Source: Heliophilum fasciatum | GTDB lineage: Bacteria; Bacillota; Desulfitobacteriia; Heliobacteriales; Heliobacteriaceae | Reading direction: 5' to 3' | DNA: 38,797 bases | Assembly (NCBI RefSeq): GCF_004341395.1 | Contig: NZ_SLXT01000026.1 | Coordinates: forward strand, 1 to 38,797 | Shown here: one piece after another, positions 38,101-38,797 of the stretch | Position numbering within the stretch: position 1 is the first letter of the stretch | Layout of the letters: each line of letters begins with the position of its first letter | The notes under the pieces: model-generated | The model's database searches: none | Seen by the model: only the letters and a program-made list of their open reading frames with translations | What the model was told of the DNA's origin: nothing | Made by a program: the position numbers and the translations under genes

Positions 38101-38267
38101 CCCGATGAAAAGGGGATTGAAACTGGTGGATCTTGGGGAGCAGGAGTTGTTGGGGCTGTGTTACAGTGGATGACCCGATGAAAAGGGGATTGAAACTGAG
38201 AGCCTTCTCCACGAGGCGTTCGACGCAGATGTAGGTTACAGTGGATGACCCGATGAAAAGGGGATTA
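35154..38267 (+). CRISPR. CRISPR array 4, variant I-A-type repeat, 43 repeats / 42 spacers
   Basis: 37-base repeat beginning GTTACAGTGGATGACC and ending GGGGATTGAAAC. It differs from the array 2/3 repeat at four positions (4, 9, 22 and 24). Spacers are mostly 35-38 bases. The last repeat (38235) is cut after GGGGATT. No cas gene lies beside it except the cas6 remnant, so it depends on the cas genes at 15488-26616 in trans, if it is used. Confidence 0.99.
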
Positions 38268-38341
38268 TCTTAGGTGTTAAAGAAGGTCTAGTCTTATACC
38301 GGTTTCTAATTTCATATCGAGGTTCCTTTAAGAGTAGAAAG

Positions 38342-38387
38342 AAAGACCCTAGTATTCTCATCGTAATGAATACTAGGGTCTTTTTTT
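38342..38387 (+). terminator. Intrinsic terminator after array 4
   Basis: Perfect 16-bp hairpin: AAAGACCCTAGTATTC (38342-38357), 10-base loop, GAATACTAGGGTCTTT (38368-38383), then more T. It lies about 75 bases after the last repeat. Confidence 0.92.
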
Positions 38388-38704
38388 ATGGTTTTAAATA
38401 CCATGTATGCTTATCAGAAAAGAGTTATCCAATCTTGAACGACCAGTTTTAGCAACGTATCTACCCCCTGGAATTTAACGAGAACTTAATCAAGAATTGT
38501 TGAAGGGGGTAACTTTTTGGCAGCTAGAAGAAGGTTTTTGGAATAAAACGTAGAATCCATAAAAGGTTTTTTTTGAGAATTAGAAACGTTTTAGGGGGAA
38601 GCCGATTGCGTAGATGTCGATGTGCTAGGAGATTTTCGAAAAGTTTGATGAATCACGAGAAACATCTTGGCCATAACGTAGTTCACTTAATTTATCCCAT
38701 ACTG
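38388..38704. other. No gene seen
   Basis: Stop codons interrupt all frames, and I recognise no protein segment, hairpin or repeat. The 74-codon frame opening at 38573 is rich in arginine and shows no family pattern. Confidence 0.5.
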
Positions 38705-38797
38705 GTTTCGTCAACACAAAAGTTGACCACCTGCGCTAGAGCAAAAGTTGACCGGCCCCTGATTTGCCATGGTAAATTGACAGATAATTCGGACTAA
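38705..38797. mobile_element. Possible IS21-type terminal sequence at the window edge
   Basis: Two direct copies of CAAAAGTTGACC at 38717-38728 and 38742-38753, 25 bases apart, preceded by TGGTTTCGTCAAC. Repeated AAAGTTGACC-type motifs are characteristic of IS21-family ends, where they bind the IstA transposase (family knowledge). No istA or istB is visible inside the window; the element would extend to the right. Confidence 0.45.

Overview
This window is a CRISPR-Cas super-locus of a bacterium, most likely a Bacillota. Strong GGAGG-type ribosome binding sites precede most genes, TTG and GTG starts are frequent, and the family mix (type I-C plus a firmicute-like I-A) fits. Species cannot be named from the sequence. 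No rRNA or tRNA gene was recognised. Nearly everything is adaptive or innate immunity, or mobile-element debris.

Layout. (1) 2-5264: the tail of a type I-C operon, cas5c (cut by the window edge)-cas8c-cas7c-cas4-cas1-cas2. Its leader (5265-5446) and a 53-repeat array (5447-9230) follow. (2) 9231-11792: degraded sequence around an intact gene for a Swt1-type HEPN-domain protein, then the leader of array 2. (3) 11793-15214: array 2 (46 repeats) ending in an intrinsic terminator. (4) 15397-26616: a second type I system, cas3 (helicase then HD)-cas8a-like-cas7-cas5-cas6, a small ribbon-helix-helix gene, a relic mini-array, then cas1-cas2-cas4-csa1. Csa1 and the DevR-type Cas7 point to subtype I-A or a close relative. 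(5) 26660-29906: array 3 (25 repeats, same repeat as array 2), interrupted by an IS630-family element that landed inside a spacer, and ending in a terminator. (6) 29909-34763: an innate-defence-like island with an unknown protein on the minus strand, divergent from a compact operon of a DUF4435/TOPRIM protein, an ABC/SMC-like ATPase and a class III nucleotidyl cyclase with a TPR-like tail. (7) 34766-38387: the C-terminal stub of a lost cas6, then leader, array 4 (43 repeats, a variant of the array 2/3 repeat) and terminator. (8) 38388-38797: apparently non-coding, with a possible IS21-type end at the right edge.

How it works together. Two adaptation modules serve two unrelated repeat families. 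I-C crRNA processing is expected from Cas5c. The 37-nt repeats of arrays 2, 3 and 4 are presumably cut by the single intact Cas6. I count about 164 spacers. The four I-A-type leaders (arrays 2, 3, 4 and the relic) share three ordered sequence blocks, including an inverted repeat, so they are copies of one leader. With the cas6 stub before array 4, this suggests that cas6-leader-array-terminator cassettes were duplicated and then partly decayed. The best candidate for an undescribed system is the DUF4435-ATPase-cyclase operon, which combines a PARIS-like ATPase/TOPRIM pair with a Pycsar-like cyclase domain.
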